From: Roseiarcus sp963717215
GTDB taxonomy: Bacteria; Pseudomonadota; Alphaproteobacteria; Rhizobiales; Beijerinckiaceae
NCBI GenBank assembly: GCA_963717215.1
Contig: CAVQVS010000001.1
Span: forward strand, 313,473-377,472
Direction of reading: 5' to 3'
Length of the DNA stretch: 64,000 nt
Program-made: the position numbers and the translations under genes
Notes under the pieces: model-generated
Told to the model about the DNA's origin: nothing
The model's database searches: none
What the model saw: the letters and a program-made list of their open reading frames with translations, nothing else
Part shown: piece after piece, positions 28,011 to 36,675 of the stretch
Numbering within the stretch: position 1 is the first letter of the stretch
How the letters are laid out: each line of letters begins with the position of its first letter

Positions 28011-29696
28011 ATGACACAGATGCCTATTCAAAAGTACCGCGCCTATGCGCCTATCGTCCTGCCTGACCGGCAATGGCCGTCCCGCATCATCGAGACAGCG
28101 CCGATCTGGTGCTCGGTCGATCTTCGCGACGGCAACCAGGCGCTGATCGAGCCGATGGGCGTCGAGCGCAAGAACCGAATGTTCCGGCTCTTGACCGACA
28201 TGGGGTTCAAGGAGATCGAGGTCGCCTTTCCCTCCGCCTCGCAGACCGATTTCGACTTCGTTCGCTCGATCATCGAATCGGGCGCAATTCCTGACGACGT
28301 CGCCATCCAGGTGTTGACCCAGTGCCGTCCGGAACTGATCGAACGCACGTTCGAGGCGGTGAAAGGCGCGAAGAAGGTCATCGTCCATTTCTACAATTCG
28401 ACCTCGACCCTGCAACGCGAAGTCGTGTTCAGGACCGATCGCAAGGGCGTGACGGAGATCGCCGTCAACGCCGCGAAGCAGGTGAAGGCGCTCGCCGCCG
28501 CAGCTTCGGGCACGGACTTTCAGTTCGAATATTCGCCCGAGAGCTTCACCGGCACCGAGCTCGATTTCGCCCTCGAGATCTGCGAGGCGGTCAAGGACGT
28601 CATCAAGCCGACCGCTTCGAAGCGGCTCATTCTCAACTTGCCGGCGACGGTCGAGATGGCGACGCCGAACACCTACGCCGACCAGTTCGAGTGGTTCGGG
28701 CGGCGCATCTCCGACCGTTCGAGCGTGATCCTCTCGGTCCATCCGCATAACGATCGCGGCACCGCGGTCGCCGCGGCCGAGTTGGCGCTGATGGCGGGCG
28801 CGGACCGAGTCGAGGGCACCTTGTTCGGCAATGGCGAGCGCACCGGCAATGTCGACATCGTCACCATGGCCTTGAACCTGTTCACGCAAGGGGTCGATCC
28901 GGAACTCGACCTCAGCGACGTCAACGGCATCCGCGACGTCGCCGAGCATTGCACGCAACTGCTGGTGCATCAGCGCCACCCTTACGTGGGCGAACTTGTC
29001 TACACCGCGTTTTCCGGCTCGCATCAGGACGCGATCAAGAAGGGGTTCGATGCACAGGAGAAGCGCAACGATCCCGTGTTTCAGGTCCCTTATCTGCCGA
29101 TCGACCCCAAGGACGTCGGCCGCGACTACGAGGCCGTCATCCGCATCAACAGCCAGTCCGGCAAGGGCGGCATGGCCTATATCCTGCGCGCCGACCACGG
29201 CCTCGACCTGCCGCGTCCGCTGCAGGTCGAATTTTCCAAGATCGCGCAGGAGCGGATGGATTCTGACGGCAAGGAACTGACCTCGCCGGAACTCTGGGCT
29301 CTGTTCCGCCAGGCCTACCTGCTCGACGATCCGCCAATGACGTTGGTCAAGCAGCAGACGGTCCCGACCAGCCCGGACAATCGGGAGCTTGTCGCGACGC
29401 TGCGCAAAGCCGACGGCTCGACCACCACGATCGAGGGCGAGGGCAACGGGCCGATCGACGCTTTTGTCGATGCGCTCAAGAAGGCGTTCAAGGTCGAGTT
29501 CTCGTTCATAGACTATCACGAGCACGCGGTCGGCCGCGGCGCGAACGCGACGGCGGCGAGCTACGTCGAGATCCAGGATGCCGAAGGCCGGCCGGTGCAC
29601 GGCGTCGGCATGGACCCCAACATCGTGATGGCTTCGCTCAAGGCGACGCTCGGCGCCGTCATGAGGCTGATGCGGCGGGAGGGCAGGGCGCTTTAG
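28011..29696 (+). CDS. leuA: 2-isopropylmalate synthase
   Basis: First committed step of leucine synthesis: acetyl-CoA plus 2-oxoisovalerate gives 2-isopropylmalate. The 561-residue length is that of the long (LeuA type 2) form. Diagnostic segments are CSVDLRDGNQALIEP with the metal-binding Asp, LTQCRPELIERTFEA, VHPHNDRGTAVAAAELALMAGADRV split across the metal and acyl site, and GELVYTAFSGSHQDAIKKGF. A C-terminal regulatory domain (from about 430) would bind leucine. I saw no convincing leader peptide or T-box in the 259 bases upstream. Confidence 0.95.
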   Translation: MTQMPIQKYRAYAPIVLPDRQWPSRIIETAPIWCSVDLRDGNQALIEPMGVERKNRMFRLLTDMGFKEIEVAFPSASQTDFDFVRSIIESGAIPDDVAIQVLTQCRPELIERTFEAVKGAKKVIVHFYNSTSTLQREVVFRTDRKGVTEIAVNAAKQVKALAAAASGTDFQFEYSPESFTGTELDFALEICEAVKDVIKPTASKRLILNLPATVEMATPNTYADQFEWFGRRISDRSSVILSVHPHNDRGTAVAAAELALMAGADRVEGTLFGNGERTGNVDIVTMALNLFTQGVDPELDLSDVNGIRDVAEHCTQLLVHQRHPYVGELVYTAFSGSHQDAIKKGFDAQEKRNDPVFQVPYLPIDPKDVGRDYEAVIRINSQSGKGGMAYILRADHGLDLPRPLQVEFSKIAQERMDSDGKELTSPELWALFRQAYLLDDPPMTLVKQQTVPTSPDNRELVATLRKADGSTTTIEGEGNGPIDAFVDALKKAFKVEFSFIDYHEHAVGRGANATAASYVEIQDAEGRPVHGVGMDPNIVMASLKATLGAVMRLMRREGRAL

Positions 29697-29715
29697 TTTA
29701 GGCGCTCAAACCGAG

Positions 29716-29849
29716 CCGTCATCGCGAGCCATAGGGCGTCGAGAGACGCCCGTCCTTCCGGACGGGCTATGGCGGGCGAAGCGATCCAGGAGACGTAGAG
29801 CGCCGACACGCTCTGGATCGCTGCGTCGCTTCGCTCCTCGCGATGACGG
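29716..29849. repeat. Rhizobiales-type intergenic palindromic element
   Basis: Begins CCGTCATCGCGAG and ends CTCCTCGCGATGACGG, so the ends are inverted copies, with an internal GAAGCGATCCAGGAGA / CTCTGGATCGCTGCGTCGCTTC symmetry and a CCGTCCTTCCGGACGG hairpin (29751-29766). This is the familiar 'CGTCATTGCGAGGAGCGAAGCG...' family of dispersed repeats in Bradyrhizobium-like genomes, here in a variant form between convergent leuA and an MFS gene. It is noncoding. Confidence 0.8.
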
Positions 29850-29855
29850 AAACGT

Positions 29856-31208
29856 TCAAGCCGTCGCGAGCACTTCCTTCGGTCGCCGGCCGATCGTCAG
29901 CACGAGCCCGGCCGCAATCACGCAAGCCACGCCGGCGACGTAGAGCGCCGGCAGATAGGTCGCGAAGTCGCTGCGCGAGAACCCGGCGCCGAAAGCCGCG
30001 GTCGCTGCGCCGAGCTGGTGGGCGGTGAAAATCCAGCCGAAGGTGAGGTTTGCCCTTTCCGCGCCGAACCGCTCGGCGGTCAGCCGGACGGTCGGCGGCA
30101 CGGTCGCGACCCAGTCGAGGCCATAGAAGACCGCGAAAGCGGAAAGGCCGATGACCGTGAAATTGGTGAAGGGCAGCGCGAGCAGCGACAAGCCCCGCAG
30201 TCCGTAATACACGAATAGGAGCCAGCGATTGTCGTAACGATCCGACAACCAGCCGGACAGGATCGTGCCCACGAAATCGAACGCGCCAATGATGGCGAGC
30301 GCGCCGGCCGCCGCGACCGGTGCGATGCCATAGTCGCCGCAGAGCGAGACCCAGTGGGTCTGGATGAGGCCGTTGGTCGAGAGCCCGCAGACGAAGAAGG
30401 TCGCGAACAAAACCCAGAAGGTGCGGCTCGCGCGGGCTGCGTAGAGGGCGCGCAAGGGCGAGGCCATCATCGCCAAAAGCCCCAATTCCTGCTTCGGCGC
30501 CGGCTGGATCACCCGCTCGCCGAACGGGGCGAGACCGACGTCCGCCGGGCGGTCGCGCAGCACCATCAGCGCGACGAACAAAGCGACGAGCAGCATGGCG
30601 ACGACAAACACGAGCGCGCTCCGCCAGCCGTAATCCTGCGTCAGCTTGGCGATGAGCGGCAGGAAGATGAGTTGGCCCGTGGCGCTGCTCGCCGTCAGCA
30701 TGCCGACCACGAGGCCGCGCCGCTCCACAAACCAGCGCGTCGCGATGGTCGCCCCGAGCACGAGAGCGACCATGCCGGTGCCGATTCCGACGATGACCCC
30801 CCAGAGCGCGATAAGTTCCCAGACCTGCGTCATGGCCATCGAGGCGAGAATGCCCGCAACGATCATCGCGACTGCCGTGACGACGACCGGCCGCACGCCG
30901 AAGCGATTGATGAAGGCGGCGGCGAAGGGCGCGATCAGCCCGAACAGCGCGAGCCGGACCGCAAGCGCGACTGAGATCTCGGCAGTGCTCCAGCCGAATT
31001 CCTTTTCGAGCGGCTGGATGATGACGCCCGGCGCGCCCATCGCGCCCGCCGTCGCCAGCATGACGAGGAAAGTCGCTCCCGCGACCACCCAGCCGTAATA
31101 GAGATTTCGTTCCGCCATCGCCGCGGCGAGCCGGTTGGAAAGCGAGAACGCCGCGAACTGTCTTTGCGGCTGGGCGACGACCTGCACAAGCGGCTCTAAT
31201 ATCGTCAT
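29856..31208 (-). CDS. MFS transporter
   Basis: A 450-residue major facilitator protein with twelve predicted helices. The first helix is NLYYGWVVAGATFLVMLAT, and the loop after helix 2 reads RFGVRP; the second half repeats the pattern with a loop SGWLSDRYDNRW. It belongs to the monocarboxylate/oxalate-formate-antiporter-like group. The regulator gene lies 46 bases upstream in the same direction, so the regulator probably controls this transporter. Substrate is not readable. Confidence 0.88.
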   Translation of the reverse strand: MTILEPLVQVVAQPQRQFAAFSLSNRLAAAMAERNLYYGWVVAGATFLVMLATAGAMGAPGVIIQPLEKEFGWSTAEISVALAVRLALFGLIAPFAAAFINRFGVRPVVVTAVAMIVAGILASMAMTQVWELIALWGVIVGIGTGMVALVLGATIATRWFVERRGLVVGMLTASSATGQLIFLPLIAKLTQDYGWRSALVFVVAMLLVALFVALMVLRDRPADVGLAPFGERVIQPAPKQELGLLAMMASPLRALYAARASRTFWVLFATFFVCGLSTNGLIQTHWVSLCGDYGIAPVAAAGALAIIGAFDFVGTILSGWLSDRYDNRWLLFVYYGLRGLSLLALPFTNFTVIGLSAFAVFYGLDWVATVPPTVRLTAERFGAERANLTFGWIFTAHQLGAATAAFGAGFSRSDFATYLPALYVAGVACVIAAGLVLTIGRRPKEVLATA

Positions 31209-31254
31209 CTCAAGCTCCGTGAAGGGTCGCGACCCGAAACATTTGCTGAAAGAA

Positions 31255-31653
31255 TCAAAGATTGCGCGCGAGGATCTGCAGTTGCGCGGCGCCCGTCGCG
31301 CCCAGGGCGGTTTCGATCCGCCGCTGCGCTTCGTCCCACAAGGGCGCCGCGACTCGCAGCACCCGCTCGCCTTCAGGCGAGAGCCGCACCGCGGCTTCGC
31401 GGTGGTCTTCCGCCTCGGCCATGGACACGAGCTGAACTTTCTCCAGCGCCTTCACGTTTCGACCGATCGTCGATCGGTCCAATTCGGCGAGGCGCCCAAG
31501 CCCCGTCAGCGAAACCGTCCCGGCGCGCTTGATTTTTCGCAAAAGACTGAATTGCGCGAGCGTGACGCCGGCCGGCTCGAGGATCGCGTCGTAAAGCGCG
31601 GTCGTCTTTCGCGCGGCGGTCCGAACCGCGGCGCAGTAACAGGGGGTGTTCAT
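31255..31653 (-). CDS. MarR family transcriptional regulator
   Basis: A 132-residue winged-helix repressor. After an unusual Cys-rich start (NTPCYCAAVRTAARK) come the dimerisation helix and a DNA-binding region, LGRLAELDRSTIGRNVKALE, then the wing DHREAAVRLSPEGER. The Cys pair could be redox-sensing, as in some MarR homologues; that is inference. The start codon lies 3 bases from a perfect 14-bp palindrome, a textbook autoregulation setting. Confidence 0.88.
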   Translation of the reverse strand: MNTPCYCAAVRTAARKTTALYDAILEPAGVTLAQFSLLRKIKRAGTVSLTGLGRLAELDRSTIGRNVKALEKVQLVSMAEAEDHREAAVRLSPEGERVLRVAAPLWDEAQRRIETALGATGAAQLQILARNL

Positions 31654-31656
31654 TCA

Positions 31657-31670
31657 CGGGTATATACCCG
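31657..31670. promoter_or_regulatory. Perfect palindrome, likely MarR operator
   Basis: CGGGTATATACCCG is an exact 14-bp palindrome located 3 bases upstream of the MarR start codon on the minus strand. Binding there would cover the ribosome-binding region and probably the promoter of the MarR-MFS operon. Position and symmetry are observed; the binding protein is inferred. Confidence 0.6.
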
Positions 31671-31878
31671 CGTCGTGCGCGTGGCGCAAGCGGCAAGCGG
31701 GGTGTTTGCCTGCGGCGCGCCACGGTCCAACTTTTGCCTTGCAAACTGCTGGCGCACGTCGCGTGCATTGGCACTTAAGGGCAACTCGGGCGCGCGCGAG
31801 TGTTGCGGATGGGAAATATGCGTCGCGGGACAGTATCCGCGGTCTCGCTCTGTTGGCCTGCGGAAGGAGCGTGTTTCG

Positions 31879-32442
31879 ATGAACAAGCTAGAGCCCAAGG
31901 ATTTCAACGCGCCCGCAATTCTCTTGGGGGGCCCGGTCGACTACGACATGTACAAGGATTTCCGGAAGCAGCTGGACGCTTCAAACAAGGAAGGCCTCAT
32001 CGTCACCGAACTCTCGACGCTCGGCGGCGATCCGGAGGTCGCGCGCATGATGGGCGAGGACATCCGATTTCACAGCGAGAATTCCGCCAAGCGCCGGTTC
32101 GTGTTCCTGGGTAAGGCGGCGATCTATTCCGCCGGAACGACCTTCATGAGTTTCTTTGCGATTGAAAATCGATATCTGACGCGGGGAACGCGTCTGATGA
32201 TCCATGAGCGAAAGCTGGACAAGCAATTGCACATCAACGGCCCGCTGACGACGTGCGTGGCGACGGTGACCGCGACCCTTCACGAGATCGAGGCCTCGAT
32301 CGCGATCCAGAACGAGGGTTTCGAAAACCTGATCCGCGGTTCCAAAGTGAATATGGATGAGGTTCTCAGCCGCGCGCCTGGCAACTGGTATATCGAGGCG
32401 AACGAGGCGAAATCCTTGGGGCTTGTTGCGGAAGTTCTCTAG
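31879..32442 (+). CDS. ClpP/crotonase-fold serine protease-like protein
   Basis: 187 residues with a ClpP-type layout: LLGGPVDYDMYKDF is the strand before the oxyanion region, STLGGDPEVARMM the helix-turn with the GG motif, AAIYSAGTTFMSFF carries the candidate nucleophile Ser84, and RLMIHERK carries His109. It lacks a ClpP transit end and stands alone without a Clp ATPase partner, so it is a ClpP-like single protein rather than the housekeeping protease. The ATG at 31879 has GGAAGGAGC upstream. Physiological substrate unknown. Confidence 0.75.
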   Translation: MNKLEPKDFNAPAILLGGPVDYDMYKDFRKQLDASNKEGLIVTELSTLGGDPEVARMMGEDIRFHSENSAKRRFVFLGKAAIYSAGTTFMSFFAIENRYLTRGTRLMIHERKLDKQLHINGPLTTCVATVTATLHEIEASIAIQNEGFENLIRGSKVNMDEVLSRAPGNWYIEANEAKSLGLVAEVL

Positions 32443-32493
32443 CCCCTTCTGCTCTGAGTTACGCGCAGATCGCCCCCGGAAGGCGCCGCCCGA

Positions 32494-32826
32494 TCAGGCT
32501 TCCGCACCCGCCAGGCGTGCAGCCAGGGACTCGAGCCTCGAACCGAGTTGGTCCAAGGTCGAGGCCAAGGCCTGGACGCGTTGCTCGGCGTCGTCGGACC
32601 GCTTGCGCTGGGCCGCCGCCTCGTCCTTGGCTTCGGTCAGGCTGTCGGCGAGGGTCAAAGCGGCCATGATGACGAGACGCTGGTCGCCGATCTCGCCGAA
32701 CGTCTTGCGCATTTCGCCAATCTTCTCATCGATCAGGCCCGCCAGGGATTCGAGGCGCGCTTCCTCGCCCTCGTTGCAGGCAAGGCGGTATTTGCGCCCG
32801 TCGATGGTGACTGAAACCTGTGCCAT
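32494..32826 (-). CDS. zapA: Cell division protein ZapA
   Basis: A 110-residue FtsZ-ring-associated protein. The N-terminal globular part is TIDGRKYRLACNEGEEARLESLA, with the IDEKIGEMRK segment, followed by a long coiled coil (AQRKRSDDAEQRVQALAST) for dimerisation. Next upstream on the same strand is the DUF4164 coiled-coil gene, a pairing common beside tkt in Rhizobiales. Intact. Confidence 0.93.
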   Translation of the reverse strand: MAQVSVTIDGRKYRLACNEGEEARLESLAGLIDEKIGEMRKTFGEIGDQRLVIMAALTLADSLTEAKDEAAAQRKRSDDAEQRVQALASTLDQLGSRLESLAARLAGAEA

Positions 32827-32854
32827 CGCACGCCTTTTTTCTGGCGGACTGCCC

Positions 32855-33160
32855 TTAGCCTTCCAAAGCCCCGGCCGACCGGCCGAGAACGCCTTCGATC
32901 GCCTGGGTCGCGCGGGCCAGGCGCTTGGCGGCTTCGGCGTTGGCGGATTCGAGCGCCCGCGACCGGTCGACGGCGGCGTCGAGTTCGACCGCGAGCCGCG
33001 AGCGATCGTCCTGCATCAGCGCGAATTCCTCCTGGGTGCTGGCGCGCGCGTCGTCGTGGCGCATGCGCATGTCCGTCGCCCATTCGAGCGCGTCGACCGC
33101 GGCGGCGAGACGTTTAAGCGAGGTCTCAAGCGAATCCATGGAGGTGTTGATTCCATCCAT
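32855..33160 (-). CDS. DUF4164 coiled-coil protein
   Basis: A 101-residue, nearly all-helical protein (SLETSLKRLAAAVDALEWAT, then SRLAVELDAAVDRSRALESA). The DUF4164 family is small, restricted to alphaproteobacteria and usually next to zapA. It could act in division together with ZapA, but no function is established from the sequence. It is 28 bases upstream of zapA on the same strand and divergent from tkt. Confidence 0.82.
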   Translation of the reverse strand: MDGINTSMDSLETSLKRLAAAVDALEWATDMRMRHDDARASTQEEFALMQDDRSRLAVELDAAVDRSRALESANAEAAKRLARATQAIEGVLGRSAGALEG

Positions 33161-33218
33161 TGCAGGGTTTTGTTTACGCGATGCTTGAACAGAACGTCAA
33201 CGCGGGCTCGAGCCGCAA

Positions 33219-33247
33219 TTGACAGGTTCCTGCGACCGCCCCTAATT
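33219..33247 (+). promoter_or_regulatory. Putative sigma-70 promoter of tkt
   Basis: TTGACA at 33219-33224 is a perfect -35 hexamer; a 17-base spacer leads to CTAATT at 33242-33247, a weak -10. The tkt start codon is about 85 bases downstream. Inferred from consensus only. Confidence 0.45.
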
Positions 33248-33332
33248 GACGCGCCCGTTCCGCTTGGAGTCAAATCACCGCCCGAGCTCGGAACTCCGAA
33301 TTGCCGGCGCCCAATTCTTGAGGAGACCCCCG

Positions 33333-35351
33333 ATGGCGACAACGACCGTGTCCGCTGGTGCGACGAGCGTGTCCCACGACGCGATGGCCAATGCGATCCG
33401 CTTTCTCGCCCTCGACGCGGTGGAGAAGGCCAAGAGCGGCCATCCCGGACTGCCGATGGGCATGGCCGATGTCGCGACGGTTCTCTGGCGCGACGTTTTG
33501 AAATTCGACGCGTCCGATCCCCATTGGCCCGATCGCGACAGGTTCGTCCTCTCGGGCGGCCACGGCTGCATGCTCCTGTACAGCTTGCTCTATTTGACCG
33601 GCGTCGGCGGCGCCAAAGGACTGGGAATCGAGGACATCAAACAGTTTCGCCAGGTCGGCTCGAGGACGCCAGGACATCCGGAATATTGGTGCGCTCCGGG
33701 GGTGGAGACGACGACCGGCCCTCTCGGGCAGGGGATTGCGACCTCGGTGGGCATGGCGATCGGTGAGCGCATGCTGGCCTCGCGCTTTCCAGGCATCGTC
33801 GATCACCACACCTACGTCATCGCTTCAGACGGCGACTTGATGGAAGGCGTGAGCCAGGAGGCGATCGGCATCGCCGGCCATCTAAAGCTCAACAAGCTGA
33901 TCGTCTTCTGGGATAACAATGGGATCTCGATCGACGGTCAGATCCCGATCCTCGCCGACAACATCGACCAGGTCGCCCGCTTCCAATCGGCGGGCTGGAA
34001 TTCAACGCACATTGACGGGCACGATCCGAAGGCCATCCTCGACGCCATCCATGCGGCGCAGAATTCCGACAAGCCGACGATGATCGCCTGCAAGACGACG
34101 ATCGGCTTTGGCCTGCCAACTCACGCGGGAACCCAGAAGGCCCACAGTGACGCGCAGGGGGCGTCAGAGGTCGCGGGCGCCCGGAAGACCCTGAACTGGC
34201 CCTACGAGCCATTCGTCATCCCTGATGACATTCTCGGCGTCTGGCGCAAGGCGGGAACGCGCTGCACGGCGCAACGCGATGCATGGAACCGCGCGGCCGA
34301 GGCGTTCGACCCCAAGGAGCGCGCCGAATTCGAGCGGCGGTTGCGCGGCGACCTACCGCAAGACCTTGATAAGGTGATCGACGCCTACAAGCAGAAGCTT
34401 GCCAATGAAAAGCCTGAGGTTGCCACCCGCAAGGCTGGCCAGGCGGCGCTAGATGTGATCGGGGCTGCGGTGCCCGAGCTTGTCACCGGTTCGGCCGACT
34501 TGACCCCGTCGAACAACACAAAGTTCTCTCCCGAGAAGGAAATCGCACCCGACGATTTCTCCGGACGCTACGTCCACTGGGGCATCCGTGAACACGGAAT
34601 GATTGCAGCGTGCAACGGCATCGCGCTGCATGGCGGCTTCATCCCGTCGGGAGCCTCGTTCTTTTGTTTCACCGATTATTGCCGCCCCTCTTTGCGGCTC
34701 TCAGCTCTGATGGGGGTTCGGGTCGTGAACGTGTTCACCCACGATTCGATCGGCCTTGGCGAAGATGGCCCGACCCATCAGCCGGTCGAGCATCTGGCGG
34801 CGATGCGGGCGATGCCGAATTTCTATATGTGGCGCCCGGCCGATAGCGTTGAGACCGTCGAATGCTGGCAGGCGGCGCTCGAGCGCGAGCACTCGCCCTC
34901 GATCCTTGCGCTGACGCGGCAGTCCTTGCCGGCGGTGCGGCTGACCCATGTGGCTGAGAACTTGTGTGCGCGGGGCGGTTACGAAATTTCTCCGGCTTCC
35001 GGCGAGGCCCAGGTGTCCATCTTCGCCTCCGGCTCCGAAGTGTCGCTCGCAGTTGCCGCGCAGGCGCAACTGAAGGAGAAGGGAGTCGCCGCCCGCGTTG
35101 TGTCGATGCCCTGCTTCCCCGCGTTCTTCGAGCAGCCGGAAGACTATCGACGTTCAGTGATCGGCAATGCGAAGGTGAAGATCGGCGTCGAGGCGGCGGT
35201 TCGGTTCGGATGGGACGCCATCATCGGCGACGGCCCCTTCATCGGCATGAAGAGCTTCGGCGAAAGCGGACCCTATAAAGCCGTCTACAAGCATTTCGGC
35301 ATCACGCCCGAGGCTGTGGTCGAGGCGGCGCTCGGCAAGCTCAGCGCCTGA
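33333..35351 (+). CDS. tkt: Transketolase
   Basis: A 672-residue thiamine-diphosphate enzyme transferring two-carbon units in the pentose phosphate and Calvin cycles. Motifs: GHPGLPMGMADV, PTGPLGQGI-type loop (TTGPLGQGIATSVG), the ThDP motif ASDGDLMEGVSQEA then NKLIVFWDNNGIS, the DGHD segment, GIREHGMIAACNGIALHGG, and DSIGLGEDGPTHQPVE. ATG at 33333 with AGGAG upstream. It heads tkt-gap-pgk, a conserved order in Rhizobiales; a Calvin role cannot be separated from a pentose-phosphate role here. Confidence 0.96.
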   Translation: MATTTVSAGATSVSHDAMANAIRFLALDAVEKAKSGHPGLPMGMADVATVLWRDVLKFDASDPHWPDRDRFVLSGGHGCMLLYSLLYLTGVGGAKGLGIEDIKQFRQVGSRTPGHPEYWCAPGVETTTGPLGQGIATSVGMAIGERMLASRFPGIVDHHTYVIASDGDLMEGVSQEAIGIAGHLKLNKLIVFWDNNGISIDGQIPILADNIDQVARFQSAGWNSTHIDGHDPKAILDAIHAAQNSDKPTMIACKTTIGFGLPTHAGTQKAHSDAQGASEVAGARKTLNWPYEPFVIPDDILGVWRKAGTRCTAQRDAWNRAAEAFDPKERAEFERRLRGDLPQDLDKVIDAYKQKLANEKPEVATRKAGQAALDVIGAAVPELVTGSADLTPSNNTKFSPEKEIAPDDFSGRYVHWGIREHGMIAACNGIALHGGFIPSGASFFCFTDYCRPSLRLSALMGVRVVNVFTHDSIGLGEDGPTHQPVEHLAAMRAMPNFYMWRPADSVETVECWQAALEREHSPSILALTRQSLPAVRLTHVAENLCARGGYEISPASGEAQVSIFASGSEVSLAVAAQAQLKEKGVAARVVSMPCFPAFFEQPEDYRRSVIGNAKVKIGVEAAVRFGWDAIIGDGPFIGMKSFGESGPYKAVYKHFGITPEAVVEAALGKLSA

Positions 35352-35385
35352 TCTCAAGGTCCGGCCAGCCGGCTCAATTACACTG

Positions 35386-35414
35386 TGGACATTGGTCGGT
35401 GATCGGACAATAAG
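35386..35414 (+). promoter_or_regulatory. Putative promoter of gap
   Basis: TGGACA at 35386-35391, a 17-base spacer, and AATAAG at 35409-35414 lie about 65 bases before the gap start. Both hexamers deviate from consensus by one or two bases. Inference only. Confidence 0.35.
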
Positions 35415-35480
35415 CGCGGCTTCAGAGGATTTAAGCTACGAGGCGCCGGCGGTCCTGTCGCGCGCGCTTCAGGAGAAGAG

Positions 35481-36497
35481 ATGATGGTTGCCAAGGTAGC
35501 GATCAACGGCTTCGGCCGAATTGGGCGGCTGGTGCTGCGCGGAATTCTGGAATCAGGCCGCAAGGACATCGAGGTCGTCGCCATCAACGATCTGGGTCCG
35601 GTCGAGACCAACGCGCATCTCCTGCGCTACGACAGCGTCCACGGGCGCTTTCCGCACACGGTCAAGGTCGAGGGCGACACGATGGTCGTCGACGGCCACA
35701 AGATCAAGGTGACGGCGATCAGGGATCCGGCCGAGCTGCCGCACAAGGCGCTCGGCGTCGACGTCGCGCTCGAATGCACCGGCATCTTCACCGCGCGCGA
35801 CAAGGCGGCGGCTCATCTCAAAGCGGGGGCGAAGCGTGTTCTCATTTCGGCGCCGGCGGAAGGCGCGGACCTCACCGTCGTCTATGGCGTCAACGACGAC
35901 AAGCTGACCAAGGATCATCTCGTCGTCTCGAACGCGTCATGCACCACCAATTGCCTGGCGCCGGTGGCCAAGGTGCTCAACGACGCGGTCGGCATCGAGC
36001 ACGGCTTCATGACCACGATCCATTCCTACACCGGCGATCAGCCGACGCTCGACACGCTGCACAAGGATCTCTACCGGGCTCGCGGCGCGGCTCTGTCGAT
36101 GATCCCGACCACGACCGGCGCGGCGAAAGCGGTCGGTCTCGTCCTGCCGGAGCTCAAGGGCAAGCTCGACGGCTCGGCGATCCGCGTGCCAACGCCGAAC
36201 GTTTCGGTGGTCGACCTCAAGTTTGTCGCCAAGCGGAAGACCAGCCCGGACGAGATCAACAATGCCGTCAAGGCCGCCGCCGATGGCAACGGCCCGCTCA
36301 AGGGCATTCTCGGCTACACCGACGAGCCGAATGTCTCGAGCGATTTCAACGGCGACGACCGCTCCTCGATCTTCCATCTCGATCAGACCAAGGTCATCGA
36401 CGGCAATTTCGTTCGCGTGCTGTCCTGGTACGACAACGAATGGGGCTTCTCGAACCGCATGGCGGACACCGCCGTCGCGATGGCGAAGCTGATCTGA
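35481..36497 (+). CDS. gap: Glyceraldehyde-3-phosphate dehydrogenase
   Basis: 338 residues. INGFGRIGRLVLR is the NAD site, SNASCTTNCLAPVAK carries catalytic Cys154, HSYTGDQPTLD carries the catalytic His region, and the end reads WYDNEWGFSNRMADTAVAM. Catalyses the oxidative phosphorylation of glyceraldehyde 3-phosphate; NAD versus NADP preference cannot be fixed by eye. The start 35481 is preceded by AGGAGAAG. A degraded echo of the gene's own 3' end lies just downstream. Confidence 0.96.
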   Translation: MMVAKVAINGFGRIGRLVLRGILESGRKDIEVVAINDLGPVETNAHLLRYDSVHGRFPHTVKVEGDTMVVDGHKIKVTAIRDPAELPHKALGVDVALECTGIFTARDKAAAHLKAGAKRVLISAPAEGADLTVVYGVNDDKLTKDHLVVSNASCTTNCLAPVAKVLNDAVGIEHGFMTTIHSYTGDQPTLDTLHKDLYRARGAALSMIPTTTGAAKAVGLVLPELKGKLDGSAIRVPTPNVSVVDLKFVAKRKTSPDEINNAVKAAADGNGPLKGILGYTDEPNVSSDFNGDDRSSIFHLDQTKVIDGNFVRVLSWYDNEWGFSNRMADTAVAMAKLI

Positions 36498-36510
36498 GGA
36501 TCGGGCGCCG

Positions 36511-36528
36511 CCCCCGTGAAAGCGGGGG
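36511..36528. repeat. Palindromic repeat CCCCCG-GAAAG-CGGGGG, copy 1
   Basis: Stem CCCCCG / CGGGGG around TGAAAG, 14 bases after the gap stop. Together with copy 2 it brackets the gap-3'-end remnant. This repeat type is common between genes in Rhizobiales genomes. Confidence 0.6.
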
Positions 36529-36542
36529 AACGACAAGAGTTC

Positions 36543-36590
36543 TCGAAGCGATAGCCGATACGGCGGTCGCGACGGCGAAGCTGCTGTCAA
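36543..36590 (+). pseudogene. Degenerate remnant of gap 3' end
   Basis: In frame, this stretch encodes VLEAIADTAVATAKLLS, close to the gap C-terminus RMADTAVAMAKLI. By eye about three quarters of the bases align with the last 40 bases of gap. It sits between two copies of the CCCCCG palindrome, and looks like what is left of a second gap copy or of a local duplication. It carries no start and is too short to be functional. Confidence 0.45.
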
Positions 36591-36601
36591 GATTTGTGTC
36601 A

Positions 36602-36619
36602 CCCCCGCGAAAGCGGGGG
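36602..36619. repeat. Palindromic repeat CCCCCGC-GAAA-GCGGGGG, copy 2
   Basis: Stem CCCCCGC / GCGGGGG with loop GAAA, 57 bases before pgk. It is followed by TCCAGTCGCG, the usual right-hand end of this repeat. Confidence 0.6.
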
Positions 36620-36675
36620 TCCAGTCGCGTCGCGAAAACGCATCCCTGCGGTCGAACAGCTTGAGAGGCGCTGAC

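Noticed and set aside
27999..29600. Long open frame antisense to leuA (533 codons)
   Set aside because: It mirrors leuA codon by codon; the composition is what high-GC third positions create on the opposite strand, and it has no recognisable domain.
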